Source of the DNA: Globobulimina sp.
Lineage: Eukaryota > Foraminifera > Rotaliida
Reading direction: 5' to 3'
NCBI GenBank assembly: GCA_003354225.1
Contig: PIVH01000091.1
Span: 1-8,225, forward strand
DNA length: 8,225 bases
Position 1 is the stretch's first letter. Each line of letters begins with the position of its first letter. The notes under the pieces are model-generated. The model was not told the origin of the DNA. It ran no database searches and saw nothing but the letters and a program-made list of their open reading frames with translations. The translations under genes were made by a program, and so were the position numbers. Positions 5,834-8,225 of the stretch are shown in pieces.

Positions 5834-7993
5834 TTAACTTTCTAATTCTGTTAAAACGTCGTTGTTTGTAATACGAGTGCCCGATGGGGTATATTTTGTA
5901 TTTAATAAGGTATTTAATTGTGTAATTACTTTGTTTTTTCGTTTTGCGACGACTTGGTCCACCATTACGACAATGGGATCTTGTTTTTTTTGTTTATCTA
6001 TTATAAATCCTGTGATTTTGTTTGTATTTACAGATTCCAGACATTCAACGGTATTCGGATCATCATTATTATAATCAAACTTAGGTTTAATTGCATAATT
6101 TAAGCTGTCTTGGATTCGTTTGTTTTCGTCGAACTTCTGCTGAAATTCACGTGATATCTCCGTGCGAAGTACGGCTAAATCAGCAGCAGTAATTGGTTGC
6201 GGATTATGTTTATTAATTGGATTATTTATATTATTTGATTTGTGTTCAAATTTATTTGGCGCTAAATTTCTTTGAGTCGCAGTACTGTGTACATTGGTGA
6301 TTTGTGGATAAGTAACACTTTGTTGTGTTCTTTGTGTATTGGTGCTGTTATGTTGTGTGTTATTCGTTGGATTTCTCATAATTTGTGTATTCTGACGATT
6401 TTGTGCTGTGCTGTTTAGTCTCCTTCGTTTTAAGGGAGGTTCGAAAGTGATGGGATTGTTGGAAAAAGCGTTGGTATTTTTGTTGGGGGAATTATTAGAA
6501 AGTAAACCATAAGGAATTAACCTGTTTGATAAAGTGGTTATATATTTGTTTAAGTTTTTAATATTGCGATATTTGTCAATTATTCCTGTATCCAATAGGT
6601 TTTTGGTGACAGTAGTTAACATTTTAGGATATAAGCGATTAAATTGCAAATCATTTAAGTTGCCGATATATTTAATATAAGCTTTTATTGTGCCGTGTTT
6701 ATTTGGGGGAGTATTTACGTCGAAATCAAAAATAACTATATTTGCAATTATCGCTGTTAAAATAGATCCGATATTGGTTTGGGAATTGTAACTATTTATT
6801 TTATCCATTTTATCTGCTTCAGTTATCAATGAATTCATGAAATTATTGAAATTATTTTCGTTGTCATCTATCATCATTTGGTATGGGTCTTCTTTTCTTA
6901 ATAGATTCGTTATGGAATTTGCCGCAGTATCCATTGAAAATAAATTGTCTAATTTTGAAGGAATAGTTGGTAAATTTGGAAGGCGGGGCTGTATATTTGA
7001 AGTAAAATTATTATTTGTTGGTGACGTAGTATTTAAAATATGATCGATTGATGATTGTATATTTCGTGGTTTATTTAACACCGTGATACTCGGAGTTTGA
7101 TTTTGATTTTGATGAATCGGGGGCGGTAAATTCACAGTAGAATTATTATTATCATTAAAGCTTACACGATTTTGGTTATTTGAGGTTAATTCAGCACCAT
7201 TTTCAGATTTGCTGTTATGATTTTTTTGTATTGGACTTAACGTGGAAGATAATTGTGAGGGTAATGATGTTTGTAACCCTTTGTATAAAGCTAAGCAATC
7301 AGTATTTATTGCATTTGCTTCATTTTGTGATTCAGACGTATTTTTTATGATTTCTTGTATTGATTTGGAAGATAAAGAATCTAAATAATGTATACAATTA
7401 AATTGACGTACATCGGAATATACGGCAAAGCTGGCGGTTTCTTTGAATTTTTTAATTTGATCTGCTTTGAATTCGGAGCATGATAAGTAAATTAAGTCAG
7501 AAAGATTCCGGACTTTGGCTGAAGAGTCCCTGTTGGCTCTAATATAGCAATTTCTTAGGAATAATTTCAAGGAATCTAATAATGAGCGAGATGATGTATT
7601 TGTGAACCAAATAAAATTATTATTTACTTGGGCATAATATAAAAATAATAAGATTTCACATTTATTAAAATATAAGTCTGGTTTCGATGGATCTGGTTTT
7701 TGATTAAAGGATGATTTAAGTATTGCTTTACCAAAGCTTACTTTCCAATTTTTCATGGACATTTTCTTGATATCCTCTTTATCCAATAAATCCATAAAAT
7801 TATCGAAATGTAATGAGCTGTACGGAGTTGAAGCCACTATTTTTTGGATTTTATTATCATTATTTTTTGTTTCTTGTGCTATGCTATGTGTTTTTTGTGT
7901 ATTGTTATCTCTTTTATTTTTGTTTTTATTGACTTTTGGTTGATAACCTTGTTGGAATAAATTGCTTTTGTGTGGTTTATTTGTTTTATCCAT
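5834..7993 (-). CDS. 719-aa Asn/Gln-rich protein, probable Gag-like, family unknown
   Basis: I do not recognise this protein. It is the first gene and the only one with an ordinary ATG (7991-7993). Residues 1-50 are basic and Asn/Lys/Gln-rich. Residues 60-250 look globular and helical (for example KCEILLFLYYAQVNNNFIWF). Residues 255-345 are low-complexity Asn/Pro/Gln/Ser. A second ordered part spans 380-500. A basic patch PPLKRRRLN (519-527) resembles a nuclear localisation signal. Residues 530-600 are again Asn/Gln/Thr-rich, and 603-635 could form a coiled coil (ADLAVLRTEISREFQQKF). The C-terminal 80 residues are ordered and charged. No zinc finger, protease or enzyme motif is seen. Its place before the zinc-finger gene suggests a structural or capsid role, with the basic patch taking the particle to the nucleus; both are inference. 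Its length and lack of a finger make it unusual beside typical DIRS Gag ORFs. Confidence 0.75.
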   Translation of the reverse strand: MDKTNKPHKSNLFQQGYQPKVNKNKNKRDNNTQKTHSIAQETKNNDNKIQKIVASTPYSSLHFDNFMDLLDKEDIKKMSMKNWKVSFGKAILKSSFNQKPDPSKPDLYFNKCEILLFLYYAQVNNNFIWFTNTSSRSLLDSLKLFLRNCYIRANRDSSAKVRNLSDLIYLSCSEFKADQIKKFKETASFAVYSDVRQFNCIHYLDSLSSKSIQEIIKNTSESQNEANAINTDCLALYKGLQTSLPSQLSSTLSPIQKNHNSKSENGAELTSNNQNRVSFNDNNNSTVNLPPPIHQNQNQTPSITVLNKPRNIQSSIDHILNTTSPTNNNFTSNIQPRLPNLPTIPSKLDNLFSMDTAANSITNLLRKEDPYQMMIDDNENNFNNFMNSLITEADKMDKINSYNSQTNIGSILTAIIANIVIFDFDVNTPPNKHGTIKAYIKYIGNLNDLQFNRLYPKMLTTVTKNLLDTGIIDKYRNIKNLNKYITTLSNRLIPYGLLSNNSPNKNTNAFSNNPITFEPPLKRRRLNSTAQNRQNTQIMRNPTNNTQHNSTNTQRTQQSVTYPQITNVHSTATQRNLAPNKFEHKSNNINNPINKHNPQPITAADLAVLRTEISREFQQKFDENKRIQDSLNYAIKPKFDYNNDDPNTVECLESVNTNKITGFIIDKQKKQDPIVVMVDQVVAKRKNKVITQLNTLLNTKYTPSGTRITNNDVLTELES

Positions 7994-8106
7994 TATTAAA
8001 TTGCAATAATGATTTGTTTCAAACTGTTGTTTGTTATTTGAGTTTGGTTTTTGTTTCTTATTAGGTTTTAAGTTTTTGCAGCGTTATCACGTTAGAGATA
8101 GAGAAG
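7994..8106 (-). promoter_or_regulatory. leader of the 719-aa gene
   Basis: The 113 bases between the circle overlap and the first ATG hold no ORF. The minus strand here is rich in A and C with CAAA/ACAA words. ATCACGTTA (8086-8094) is the inverted partner of 132-140. Several AATAA and ATT runs precede the ATG; the base at -3 is A, a fair eukaryotic start context. Confidence 0.4.
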
Positions 8107-8225
8107 CAAAAAGTTGAAGAGAAGTTTTTGTACACACTTCAAAAAAGATACACACTTTTTTGACAAACGCACACAACACCAAACTTAAAATAATTAGATC
8201 AAAATGAAATGTTAATATAAGTTAT
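8107..8225. repeat. terminal direct repeat, copy 2 (circle overlap)
   Basis: Exact copy of 1-119. In the circular reading this is the same DNA as copy 1 and lies upstream of the 719-aa gene on the minus strand, within its presumed leader or promoter region. Confidence 0.95.

Overview
This window is best read as one complete, very AT-rich eukaryotic retroelement of the DIRS type (tyrosine-recombinase retrotransposon), probably caught as a circle. The first 119 bases are repeated exactly as the last 119 (1-119 = 8107-8225). The window begins and ends on that overlap with no flanking host DNA, so it closes into a circle of 8,106 bp. The overlap could be a circular molecule, a tandem array or a short terminal repeat; the circle is an inference, the repeat is a direct observation. 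The standard genetic code keeps the long frames open. The proteins are rich in Asn, Lys, Ile, Leu and Gln, and non-coding DNA is almost all A/T, which suggests a protist or another AT-rich eukaryote. No host gene is visible, so the host cannot be named.

All credible genes are on the minus strand. Reading 5' to 3' they are: a 719-aa Asn/Gln-rich protein with a nuclear-localisation-like basic patch (7993-5834), probably a Gag-like structural protein that I do not recognise; a second Gag-like protein ending in a CCCH zinc finger (about 5618-4563); a reverse transcriptase fused to RNase H (4237-2432); and a tyrosine recombinase (1766-537). Gag, RT-RH, YR is the DIRS/PAT/Ngaro order. The zinc-finger protein would package RNA, RT-RH would copy it into DNA, and the recombinase would join a circular product to the host genome without an aspartic protease or DDE integrase; neither of those is encoded here, and no DIRS-type methyltransferase was seen.

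The non-coding parts are a 649-bp region in the circle between the recombinase stop and the first gene (536 to 1, then 8106 to 7994), and gaps of about 213, 325 and 665 bp between genes. The first holds a candidate poly(A) signal, two TATA-like boxes and an 8-bp inverted repeat around a 9-bp spacer that resembles a recombinase core site. The 665-bp gap holds a less AT-rich block with an almost fully paired three-way-junction fold.

The oddest point is translation. Only the first gene opens with an ATG. The RT and recombinase frames have no ATG before their conserved domains. Upstream of RT and of the zinc-finger frame there is an in-frame ATG, cut off by two stop codons, and in both cases both stops lie inside a tiny GT...AG segment (39 and 36 nt) whose removal joins the ATG in frame. 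This suggests intron-gated translation, with unspliced RNA kept as the replication template, but tiny GT-AG segments are easy to find by chance in such DNA.
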